Positions 34,737 through 42,696 of a stretch of 52,559 nucleotides of DNA are shown here, piece after piece. The position numbers and the translations under genes were made by a program. The stretch spans positions 1 through 52,559 of the forward strand of contig JBQKHY010000016.1 of NCBI GenBank assembly GCA_052118065.1. Direction: 5' to 3'. The notes below the pieces were generated by a model that made no database searches, was not told where the DNA came from, and was given only the letters and a program-made list of their open reading frames with translations. The DNA comes from Ruminococcoides sp052118065. GTDB taxonomy: Bacteria; Bacillota; Clostridia; Oscillospirales; Acutalibacteraceae. Position 1 is the stretch's first letter. Each line of letters starts with the position of its first letter.

Positions 34737-36863
34737 ATGGAAAAGAAAATAAATTTAACATCTAAACAACAAGAAGCTATTTCTGAAATAGATCATAACT
34801 TACAAATTATTGCTTGCGCTGGTTCCGGTAAAACAGAAGTAATAACACGTCGAATTGCTAATATTTTACAGAGCAAACAGGACATCAAACCGGAAAATAT
34901 AGTTGCTTTTACATTTACAAATAAAGCAGCAGAATCTTTGGGAAACCGAATTGTGAGAGCATTGGGATCTGACTTATCAGCTAATATTAAAACTATGTAT
35001 ATAGGTACAATACATAGTTTTTGCTATAATTTATTAACAAAGTACACAAAACAATTTGACAACTTCAAAATTCTTGATTCTGTGAAAAGTCATTTATTTG
35101 TGAAGAGGAACTTTAAAGAATGTGGAATGAGCGATCTTAATCTTGAGCCATACTCTTTTAATATTAATTTATTTTTGCAATGTATTGAAAAAATGATAGA
35201 TGACTATGAGAATTCAGATAATTGGTCACAGGAACAGCGTGATGTACTTAATAAATACACAAATTTCTTATACAGTCACAACTACATAGATTTTAGCTTA
35301 ATTATTTTTGAAACAGTGAAACAGATTGAGTCTAATCCCGAAGTTGGTAAATATTTGTCAACGCTTAAATACTTAGTGGTTGATGAATATCAAGATGTGA
35401 ACGATTTACAAGAAAAGCTTATTTCTCACATAGCAAATTATGGAACTAATATATGTGTTGTTGGGGATGATGATCAAACTATATATCAATTTCGTGGAAG
35501 CAACGCAAACAATATGATTTCTTTCTCTGAACGATATGCTGATGTTCATCAAGTTCATCTCGATAAAAACTTTCGTTGTGCTAAAGGAATAGTTGATGTA
35601 GCAAACAATGTAATTAAAAATAATAAGCGTCGAATAAGCAAGAAAATGATTTCCACAGTTAATGAATCTAATGGAAATATTAAAGCAGAAAGATGTTTTG
35701 ATGAAATAGATGAATTCAATAGAATTGCTAAAAAAATTATTGAATTACACAACTCAGGTATTCATTATAAAGAAATCGCTATTCTTGTTCGAAAAGGAAA
35801 ATTTATTAATTCGATAGCTAATATACTTGATGATGCAAATATTCCATATGAAACAGATAGCACTGAACATTTCTTTTCTGGAAATTACTTTAATAGATTC
35901 GTCATAACATTACAAATCCTAACTGATATTGATAAAGCAAAACTATATGAATGTTGGAAAGATGTTGCTGAAAGAACAAATTTTAATATAGGATTTAAAT
36001 TTTTACGAAGTTGTGCAAGAGGAGGTAATCTTCCATTAAGCAAAATTATTCGAGGCTTTTGTGATAAAATAGCATTTCTAGATGAAACAGCCAACGATAT
36101 TGAAACAAGACATATTGATCTTGATGGTATTTCAAAAATACTTGATGATTATGATGAAATATACGGAGACTGGCAACTATCTGCCCGAATTAATGGTGTA
36201 CTTAAGTTTCTTGGTACAGACGCTATAAATGAATACAAATACTACAATTTCAAGCCTAAAGATCCAAATGCAGATAATGTTCAAATCATGACTATCCATA
36301 AAGCAAAGGGTTTGGAATTCAATACGGTATTTATCCCAAGACTTAATGAAAGGGAATTTCCTACTTTAGGTTTTCTTGGCAAAAGATATTATCATGTACT
36401 CGGTGGTGTATTCAAGAAAAACAAAACAAAATATCAAAGTAGTTTGGAAGATGAACGAAAATTATTTTATGTTGCAGTTACCAGAGCTAAACAAAACCTA
36501 TATATGACTTACTCATTAGCAGCTAAGTCAATTTCTTGCTTTTTAGACGAGGCATCTTCTTCTGCTTATTTAGACATAAATAATAATGATCTAACATATA
36601 ATCCGAAAGATGTTAAGTATGATTTTACAAAAAGCGATGGTGTTTGTTGTAAACCGAATTCTAAAAATTCAAATTTAGAACAAAAATTGGATAAGGAGCA
36701 ACTAGAATACACAGAGGTTGTCAAATATGCTCAAAATCAATTGATCGATTACTACAATACCGGAGCTCAATTTTACCCTACCATGCACACAATGCTTAGT
36801 GATATTAGGGAATGGAGTCCTGAAAAAATTATGAATGAAGCCTCAAACTTGGAACTTATATAA
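34737..36863 (+). CDS. UvrD/Rep-like SF1A helicase
   Basis: A 708-residue DNA helicase. The start ATG 34737 directly follows the upstream stop (an in-frame ATG at 34725 lies inside the previous gene). Motifs: Q-motif LTSKQQEAI, Walker A CAGSGKTEVITRRI, motif Ia FTFTNKAAESLGNR, Walker B VVDEYQDVND, motif III VGDDDQTIYQFRGS, motif V IMTIHKAKGLEFNTVFIP, motif VI LFYVAVTRAKQNLYM. It lacks the C-terminal nuclease of RecB/AddA. The length is close to Rep/UvrD. Helicases of this type partner nucleases in several defence systems; here the partner is the degenerate exonuclease-like protein encoded just upstream. Ends at a terminator facing the Sel1 gene. Confidence 0.88.
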   Translation: MEKKINLTSKQQEAISEIDHNLQIIACAGSGKTEVITRRIANILQSKQDIKPENIVAFTFTNKAAESLGNRIVRALGSDLSANIKTMYIGTIHSFCYNLLTKYTKQFDNFKILDSVKSHLFVKRNFKECGMSDLNLEPYSFNINLFLQCIEKMIDDYENSDNWSQEQRDVLNKYTNFLYSHNYIDFSLIIFETVKQIESNPEVGKYLSTLKYLVVDEYQDVNDLQEKLISHIANYGTNICVVGDDDQTIYQFRGSNANNMISFSERYADVHQVHLDKNFRCAKGIVDVANNVIKNNKRRISKKMISTVNESNGNIKAERCFDEIDEFNRIAKKIIELHNSGIHYKEIAILVRKGKFINSIANILDDANIPYETDSTEHFFSGNYFNRFVITLQILTDIDKAKLYECWKDVAERTNFNIGFKFLRSCARGGNLPLSKIIRGFCDKIAFLDETANDIETRHIDLDGISKILDDYDEIYGDWQLSARINGVLKFLGTDAINEYKYYNFKPKDPNADNVQIMTIHKAKGLEFNTVFIPRLNEREFPTLGFLGKRYYHVLGGVFKKNKTKYQSSLEDERKLFYVAVTRAKQNLYMTYSLAAKSISCFLDEASSSAYLDINNNDLTYNPKDVKYDFTKSDGVCCKPNSKNSNLEQKLDKEQLEYTEVVKYAQNQLIDYYNTGAQFYPTMHTMLSDIREWSPEKIMNEASNLELI

Positions 36864-36875
36864 TAAAACTCAAAA

Positions 36876-36914
36876 AATCCCTCACAATGTATAACATTAG
36901 GAGGGATTCTTTTA
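36876..36914 (+). terminator. Terminator of the UvrD operon
   Basis: Outer stem AATCCCTC/GAGGGATT with an inner AATGT/ACATT stem, then CTTTTATT. Confidence 0.7.
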
Positions 36915-36973
36915 TTATAATTTTCACAGAAGCGTTTGCCTCTTTAGTATATTTAACATTTAATGCAAAATAA

Positions 36974-38521
36974 TTAAATATAGGATTCAATCGCACTATC
37001 AGGATTAGCAATTAAAGACTTAATTTCATCGCTTAAAGCAGAGTCGATTTTATCAATAAATTCTTTTTCTTCTGTTGTAAGTTCTCTATCGCTATCCTCT
37101 CCACAATAATTCTCATCTGTTTCGGAATCCATATCAAGGGTCATTTCAAGTGCAAATGTTTTGGATGCAAGTTCATAGTCGTCAATTATCTCTAAAGCCT
37201 TCTTATACCAAGCAACGGCTTTTTTCATATTACCCATACATCCATTACCAAACTGATAACAACGACCGGTTTCTCTCATAGCTAAACCATTACCAAGCAA
37301 TGCTGATCTAAGAAGCAGTTCAAAACCGAGCTTCAAATTTTTTTCAAGCACATAGCCATTTAAGTAATAACAAGCTAAGCTATGCATAGATGATGCGTGT
37401 CCAATTTCAGCACCATGCTTATAAAGTTCAATGGCAGTATCCTTGTTAGCTTCAACACCTCTACCGTTATCATAACAAAGAGCAAGTAACCATATACCAT
37501 TTCCGTTATTCTGATCTGCAGATTTTTTGGCATAATCAAAAGCAATTGCGTAATCTTCATCAGGATCATCTTGATTTAGAGAAGTTCCAATAAACATATA
37601 AACTTCAGCCAAATCAGCTTGAGCTTGAGCATCACCAGTTGAAACAATTTTTTCAGCTTCCACAGCTTTTTCCAACTTATCAATTATGTCCTGTGCATCA
37701 TCATCACCATTTTCAGAAGCTTGTTCCAACCAATAAATAGCCTTTTCAAAATTTCTGTCAACGCCAATTCCTTTTGCATAAAGTAGTCCCATATTGAATT
37801 GTGCATCAGAATTATCCAATTCGGCAAGTTTAGTAAACCAATAAACAGCCTGCTCTGGGTCTTCTTCAATTTCGTCATCACCATTGAGATAAGCTAAAGC
37901 AAGTTGCTCCATCATATCTTCATCGCCATCTTCAGCTAATTCAATTTTTTCTTCTAATGGTGTCTCTTCGCTAAACCAACCTTCAATGATTTCATCTTGA
38001 TAAGGACGCGCCATTTGAACACCAAATATTGAATTACAAGCCATCGTTGGACGAGCCTTTCCGTTTACACGCTCAAATACCAATTTTTCATCATCTAAAG
38101 AAACAATAACACCTTCTTTTTCCGTGTCCATATTTGAAAACTCTTCCAAAAGATTTTTTTGTTCAAGTTGCATACCAAAAACAATTATTGCTTTAAAAAA
38201 CACCATAAACACTTCAGCTACATTGCTACCTATTCGACCTGAAGATACAACTACTTCCGGATCCTCCCCAGTCATAGAACAGGAAATTTCCAAATCCGGA
38301 GCATCTAATAAAATACCCATTTCTCCTCGTATATACAACTTTACATCAACATGATCGTCATCTGAGCTAACTGCACAATAGAAGGGTTGATCAATAAGGT
38401 CATACCCAAAGTTACAATTTTTTAAAAATCTATCTTCATTAATTGTATCATACTTTTTATATAACCAAGAATGAACCTCGTTATCAAAGAAAAAATGAGC
38501 ATTATTTAATGTGTTTTCCAT
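36974..38521 (-). CDS. Sel1-repeat protein with unknown N-terminal domain
   Basis: A 515-residue cytoplasmic protein. Residues 1-205 form an alpha/beta domain of YbjN-like appearance (FFDNEVHSWLYKKYDTINED, DVKLYIRGEMGILLDAPDLE, VAEVFMVFFKAIIVFG) that I cannot name. Residues ~215-450 contain Sel1-type helical repeats with the A-x-x-x-L-G-x-x-Y-x-x-G-x-G pattern: DAQFNMGLLYAKGIGVDRNF, IWLLALCYDNGRGVEANKDT, MRETGRCYQFGNGCMGNMKK. The tail is acidic (DSETDENYCGEDSDREL). It is the last gene of the minus-strand operon, 24 nt after the LRR gene, and has a clear AAGGAG. Sel1 proteins are scaffolds; partner selection is unknown. Confidence 0.75.
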   Translation of the reverse strand: MENTLNNAHFFFDNEVHSWLYKKYDTINEDRFLKNCNFGYDLIDQPFYCAVSSDDDHVDVKLYIRGEMGILLDAPDLEISCSMTGEDPEVVVSSGRIGSNVAEVFMVFFKAIIVFGMQLEQKNLLEEFSNMDTEKEGVIVSLDDEKLVFERVNGKARPTMACNSIFGVQMARPYQDEIIEGWFSEETPLEEKIELAEDGDEDMMEQLALAYLNGDDEIEEDPEQAVYWFTKLAELDNSDAQFNMGLLYAKGIGVDRNFEKAIYWLEQASENGDDDAQDIIDKLEKAVEAEKIVSTGDAQAQADLAEVYMFIGTSLNQDDPDEDYAIAFDYAKKSADQNNGNGIWLLALCYDNGRGVEANKDTAIELYKHGAEIGHASSMHSLACYYLNGYVLEKNLKLGFELLLRSALLGNGLAMRETGRCYQFGNGCMGNMKKAVAWYKKALEIIDDYELASKTFALEMTLDMDSETDENYCGEDSDRELTTEEKEFIDKIDSALSDEIKSLIANPDSAIESYI

Positions 38522-38545
38522 TTCGAGTCTCCTTTTTATTAAAAA

Positions 38546-41500
38546 TTATTTAAAACCGATTATCTCGCCACCAACAGTTAAATCTTCCGGTAATTCAGTA
38601 ATATTTGACTCACTTAAATCAAGGTCACCACCTACAGTTAAACCTTCCGGTAATTCGGTAATATTTGACTCACTTAAATAAAGGTCACCACCTACAGTTA
38701 AATCTTCCGGTAATTCAGTAATATTTGACTCACTTAAATTAAGGTAACCACCTACAGTTAAGCCATCCGGCAATTTGGTGATTGGTGTATCACTTAAATC
38801 AAGATAGCCACCAACAGTTAAGCCTTTCGGTAATTTGGTAATTGGTGCATCAATTAAATTAAGGTCGCCATTAAAAGTTAAGCCTTCCGGTAATTTGGTG
38901 ATTTTTGTATTATATAAATAAAGGCTACCACCAACAGTTAAGCCTTCCGGTAATTCGGTGATTTTTGTATAACCTAAATTAAGGTCGCCATTAAAAGTTA
39001 AACCTTCCGGTAATTCGGTAATATTTGACTTACTTAAATCAAGGTTACCACCAACAGTTAAACCTTCCGGTAGTTCGGTGATTTTTGTACTACATAAATC
39101 AAGGTTACCACCAACAGTTAAACCTTCCGGTAATTTAGCGATTGGTGTATCCCTTAAATTAAGGTCACCACCTACAGTTAAACCTTCCGGTAATTCGGTA
39201 ATATCTGAATTACTTAAATAAAGGCTACCATTAACAGTTAAGCCTTCCGATAATTTAGTGATTGGTGTATCAATTAAATTAAGGTCGCCATCAACAGTTA
39301 AGCCATCCGGCAATTTGGTGATTGGTGTCCTCCTTAAATTAAGGTCACCATTAACAGTTAAACCTTCCGATAATTTAGTGATTGGTGTACCACTTAGATC
39401 AAGTTTGCCACCAACAGTTAAGCCTTCCGGTAATTCGGTAATATCTGAATTACTTAAATAAAGGCTACCTTTAACAGTTAGCCCTTCCGGCAATTTGGTG
39501 ATTGGTGTATAACTTAAACTAAGGTCGCCACCAACAGTTAAGTCTCCCGGTAATTCAGTGATTTTTGTATTATATAAATAAAGGCCACCACCAACAGTTA
39601 AGTTTTTTGGTAATTCGGTAATATCTGAATTACTTAAATAAAGGGTACCACCAACAGTTAAGCCTTCCGGTAATTCGGTAATATCTGAATACCTTAAATC
39701 AAGGCAGCCACCAACAGTTAAACCTTCCGGCAATTTGGTGTTTTTTGTATTACTTAAATCAAGGTTACCTTTAACAGTTAAACCTTCCGGCAATTTGGTG
39801 TTTTTTGTATTACTTAAATCAAGGTTACCTTTAACAGTTAAAACTTCCGGTAATTCGGTAATATTTGACTTACTTAAATCAAGGTTACCTTTAACAGTTA
39901 AACCTTCCGGTAATTCGGTAATATTTGACTTACTTAAATAAAGGCCACCACCTACAGTTAAACCTTCCGGTAATTTGATGTTTTTTGTATCATATAACCA
40001 AAGTCCACCATTAAGAGTTAAGCCTTCCGGTAATTTGGTGATTGGTGTATCACTTAAATCAAGGTCGCCACCAACAGTTAAGCCTTCCGGTAATTCGGTA
40101 ATATCTGAATCACTTAAATAAAGGCTACCATTAACAGTTAAGCCTTCCGGTAATTTGATGTTTTTTGTATAACTTAAACCAAGGTCACCATTAAAAGTTA
40201 AGCCTTCCGGTAATTCGGTAATATCTGACTTACTTAAATAAAGGCTACCATTAACAGTTAAGCCTTCCGGTAATTCGGTAATATTTGACCCTCTTAAATC
40301 AAGGCCACCATTAAAAGTTAAGCCTTCCGGTAATTTGGTGATTGGTGTATCACTTAAATCAAGGCCACCACCAACAGTTAAGCCTTCCGGTAATTTGGTG
40401 ATTGGTGTATCACTTAAATCAAGGCCACCACCAACAGTTAAGCCTTCCGGTAATTTGGTGATTTTTGTATTATATAAATAAAGGCTACCACCAACAGTTA
40501 AGCCTTCCGGTAATTCGGTGATTTTTGTATAACCTAATTTAAGGTTACCTTTAACAGTTAAACCTTCCGGCAATTTGGTGATTGGTGTATCACTTAGATT
40601 AAGTTCATCACCAACAGTTAAACCTTCCGGCAATTCGGTGATTTTTGTACTACTTAGATCAAGTTTACCATTAACAGTTAAGCCTTTCGGCAATTTGGTG
40701 ATTCTTTTACTACTTAAATCAAGGTCGCCACCAACAGTTAAACCTTCCGGTAACTTGATGTTTCTTGTTCTAAATAATACAAGGTCGCCACCAACAGTTA
40801 AGCCTTTCGGTAATTTGACGTATCTTGTACAACTTAAATCAAGGTAACCATCAACAGTTAAGTTTTTTGGTAATCTGGTAATGTTTGACTCACTTAAATC
40901 AAGGGCACCAACAGTTAAGCCTTCCGGTAATTCGGTAATATCTGAATTACTTAAATAAAGGCTACCACCAACAGTTAAGCCTTCCGGCAATTTGATGTTT
41001 TTTGTATAACCTAAATCAAGGTCTCCTTTAACAGTTAAGCCTTCCGGTAATTTGATGTTTTTTGTATAACCTAAATCAAGGTCTCCTTTAACAGTTAAAC
41101 CTTCCGGTAATTTGATGTTTTTTGTATAACCTAAATCAAGGTCACCATTAACAGTTAGACCTTCCGGCAAATTGGTGATTTTTGTATAACTTAAATTAAG
41201 GTTGCCATTAACAGTTAGACCTTCCGGCAATTTGGTGATTTTTGTATAACTTAAATCAAGGTCACCATTAAAAGTTAAATCTTCTGTTAATTCTGTAATT
41301 CCTAGATCACTTAAATCAATGTCACCTTTAACAGTCAAATCTTCTGTTAATTCTGTAACTCCTAGCTCACTTAAATTGAGTTTATCTTCAACAAAGTCCC
41401 TTTCAGCTAAATATTTAAACCTATCTTCCTTCGGATTAATTTTAATCACTTCTGAAGTGTGAAATTTTAAATCTAATTTATGACTAACTTTACTATCACC

Positions 41501-41971
41501 AATAACGTACCATTCATTGCTCTCTTCATTTTGAACATTCCATTCTTCTTCACTTAGCACATCGGTCATATTGTAATCGTTACATAAAGAAACATAATCA
41601 TTGTAACTATCTAAAGTCCATTCATTGTAATTATCATCAGCCCAAAGAACTTTAATTTCTCTATCAGAATACAATACTTTTACATCCAGATTAGCACATG
41701 TATCATAAGCAGTCACTTCAATTTCTAATGTGAGTGACGGAAATTCACTTACGATATCTTTGATATCATCAACAAATTCATTTAATGATACACAAAAGAA
41801 AGCATCTAAACTCATATCAAGTTCAACAGAATCTTCAATTTGATCGTATTCAAGGTCATTTTCATCCAGCATTCCAGCGAATGAATCACTAACATCACAC
41901 AAATAGTCAAAAAGTTCTTCTGAATTTTCAATATTACTAATTTTGATTTTTCCTACTAATCCACCTTCCAT
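38546..41971 (-). CDS. Giant leucine-rich-repeat protein (47 twenty-residue repeats)
   Basis: A 1141-residue protein. ATG 41971 follows GGAGG by five bases; the in-frame TTG at 41983 is inside that site. Residues ~1-197 are an acidic N-terminal domain of unknown family (LEIEVTAYDTCANLDVKVLY, YNEWTLDSYNDYVSLCND). Residues ~198-1137 are 47 LRRs of 20 residues with consensus LxLSxTxITxLPEGLTVxGx, the short bacterial type known from YopM/IpaH effectors. One repeat (LPEGLTVGALDL) is two residues short. There is no signal peptide or anchor, so it is cytoplasmic. Variation is concentrated in a few positions per repeat (TPI, TKI, SDI, SNI, KNI). It lies between a 60-residue gene and the Sel1 gene in one operon. 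Confidence 0.85.
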   Translation of the reverse strand: MEGGLVGKIKISNIENSEELFDYLCDVSDSFAGMLDENDLEYDQIEDSVELDMSLDAFFCVSLNEFVDDIKDIVSEFPSLTLEIEVTAYDTCANLDVKVLYSDREIKVLWADDNYNEWTLDSYNDYVSLCNDYNMTDVLSEEEWNVQNEESNEWYVIGDSKVSHKLDLKFHTSEVIKINPKEDRFKYLAERDFVEDKLNLSELGVTELTEDLTVKGDIDLSDLGITELTEDLTFNGDLDLSYTKITKLPEGLTVNGNLNLSYTKITNLPEGLTVNGDLDLGYTKNIKLPEGLTVKGDLDLGYTKNIKLPEGLTVKGDLDLGYTKNIKLPEGLTVGGSLYLSNSDITELPEGLTVGALDLSESNITRLPKNLTVDGYLDLSCTRYVKLPKGLTVGGDLVLFRTRNIKLPEGLTVGGDLDLSSKRITKLPKGLTVNGKLDLSSTKITELPEGLTVGDELNLSDTPITKLPEGLTVKGNLKLGYTKITELPEGLTVGGSLYLYNTKITKLPEGLTVGGGLDLSDTPITKLPEGLTVGGGLDLSDTPITKLPEGLTFNGGLDLRGSNITELPEGLTVNGSLYLSKSDITELPEGLTFNGDLGLSYTKNIKLPEGLTVNGSLYLSDSDITELPEGLTVGGDLDLSDTPITKLPEGLTLNGGLWLYDTKNIKLPEGLTVGGGLYLSKSNITELPEGLTVKGNLDLSKSNITELPEVLTVKGNLDLSNTKNTKLPEGLTVKGNLDLSNTKNTKLPEGLTVGGCLDLRYSDITELPEGLTVGGTLYLSNSDITELPKNLTVGGGLYLYNTKITELPGDLTVGGDLSLSYTPITKLPEGLTVKGSLYLSNSDITELPEGLTVGGKLDLSGTPITKLSEGLTVNGDLNLRRTPITKLPDGLTVDGDLNLIDTPITKLSEGLTVNGSLYLSNSDITELPEGLTVGGDLNLRDTPIAKLPEGLTVGGNLDLCSTKITELPEGLTVGGNLDLSKSNITELPEGLTFNGDLNLGYTKITELPEGLTVGGSLYLYNTKITKLPEGLTFNGDLNLIDAPITKLPKGLTVGGYLDLSDTPITKLPDGLTVGGYLNLSESNITELPEDLTVGGDLYLSESNITELPEGLTVGGDLDLSESNITELPEDLTVGGEIIGFK
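38555..41380 (-). repeat. 60-bp coding tandem repeat array
   Basis: Forty-seven units of 60 bp (one of 54 bp near 40900) encode the LRRs. Neighbouring units can be identical at DNA level, for example 39721-39780 and 39781-39840, and the run near 40980-41140. This indicates recent duplication or gene conversion, while distant units differ only in the same few codons. Confidence 0.92.
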
Positions 41972-42000
41972 AATTACCTCCAAAATTTAATTTTTTAATA

Positions 42001-42183
42001 TTATTTAAGACGCTTATCTAGTTCCTGATAAAGATATTCTAATTCGGAATCTGTCAAGTCGCCTCTATCAACCGATATTTCAGTTTTTCCACTTCTTATT
42101 TCAGATAAACATTCCTCTATCTTTTCTTCAACTACCGTATTACGATAGCCCATATAGTCCATAAAATCATCTTTGTTTATCAT
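42001..42183 (-). CDS. Small acidic/helical protein
   Basis: A 60-residue protein starting at ATG 42183, set by AGGAGA seven bases upstream. MINKDDFMDYMGYRNTVVEE, then KIEECLSEIRSGKTEISVDR and LTDSELEYLYQELDKRLK suggests two or three charged helices. It may be a small partner or adaptor. It sits between the HIRAN and LRR genes with short gaps (31 and 29 nt) and so belongs to the operon. No family is recognised. Confidence 0.6.
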   Translation of the reverse strand: MINKDDFMDYMGYRNTVVEEKIEECLSEIRSGKTEISVDRGDLTDSELEYLYQELDKRLK

Positions 42184-42214
42184 AATTATTTCTCCTAACA
42201 TTTCAAACTAAAGT

Positions 42215-42694
42215 TTATACATTTACATTACAATGAAGCTCAACAAATAAAACGGCCTGTTTTGCATAACGACTACGCTTTGTAATAGGTTCAACAAAAC
42301 TTGCAACTGATTTTTCAAAGGTTAATTTACCACTATCATAAAGTGGTGCAATAGCATTGCATAACTCCATTGGCATATTTCCTACATTGTGATGTTTTGC
42401 ATTAATAATAGTAAAATTATTAGAATTATACTTATTATCACTATCACGCAAAACTGTTACAACATCACCTTCATGCATTTTTTCAATTACTTCAGTTCTA
42501 CCTTCATATCGTGTACCTTTTACTTCAAAGCGTAACTCAATCTTACCGGTCTGCAAATCATATAACCCATCACTTTTATCAAGATACTCCATAAGTCCAG
42601 GTTCATAATAATCTGGTGATACATCTTTAGAAAGTTCATTTCGATGATGTAATTTATCTAACTCAATTAATAAATTATTAATTTGTTCATTCAA
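42215..42694 (-). CDS. Stand-alone HIRAN-domain protein
   Basis: A 159-residue protein. A short helical N-terminus (LLIELDKLHHRNELSKDVSP) precedes a HIRAN domain at ~55-155: FEVKGTRYEGRTEVIEKMHE, GDVVTVLRDSDNKYNSNNFT, HNVGNMPMELCNAIAPLYDS and AVLFVELHCNV. HIRAN domains, first seen in eukaryotic SWI2/SNF2 repair proteins such as HLTF, bind DNA 3' ends at stalled forks. Start TTG 42694 is supported by AGGTGG nine bases upstream; the nearby ATG is out of frame. It begins 2 nt after the large HhH/HTH gene, so the two are translationally linked. Confidence 0.78.
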   Translation of the reverse strand: MNEQINNLLIELDKLHHRNELSKDVSPDYYEPGLMEYLDKSDGLYDLQTGKIELRFEVKGTRYEGRTEVIEKMHEGDVVTVLRDSDNKYNSNNFTIINAKHHNVGNMPMELCNAIAPLYDSGKLTFEKSVASFVEPITKRSRYAKQAVLFVELHCNVNV

Positions 42695-42696
42695 AG

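Noticed and set aside
34737..36863. Gabija GajB
   Set aside because: The partner gene is not an OLD/TOPRIM nuclease (GajA) but a zinc-ribbon protein with a degenerate DnaQ-like fold.
39258..40847. Several plus-strand ORFs rich in VKPSGNLVI-type repeats opposite the LRR gene
   Set aside because: They are antisense shadows of the 60-bp repeats; they have no ribosome binding sites and their periodicity only mirrors the real repeats.
38555..41380. Regular 60-bp array considered as a CRISPR or non-coding satellite
   Set aside because: Units are contiguous and in frame, with no alternating unique spacers; the reading frame gives a perfect LRR consensus.
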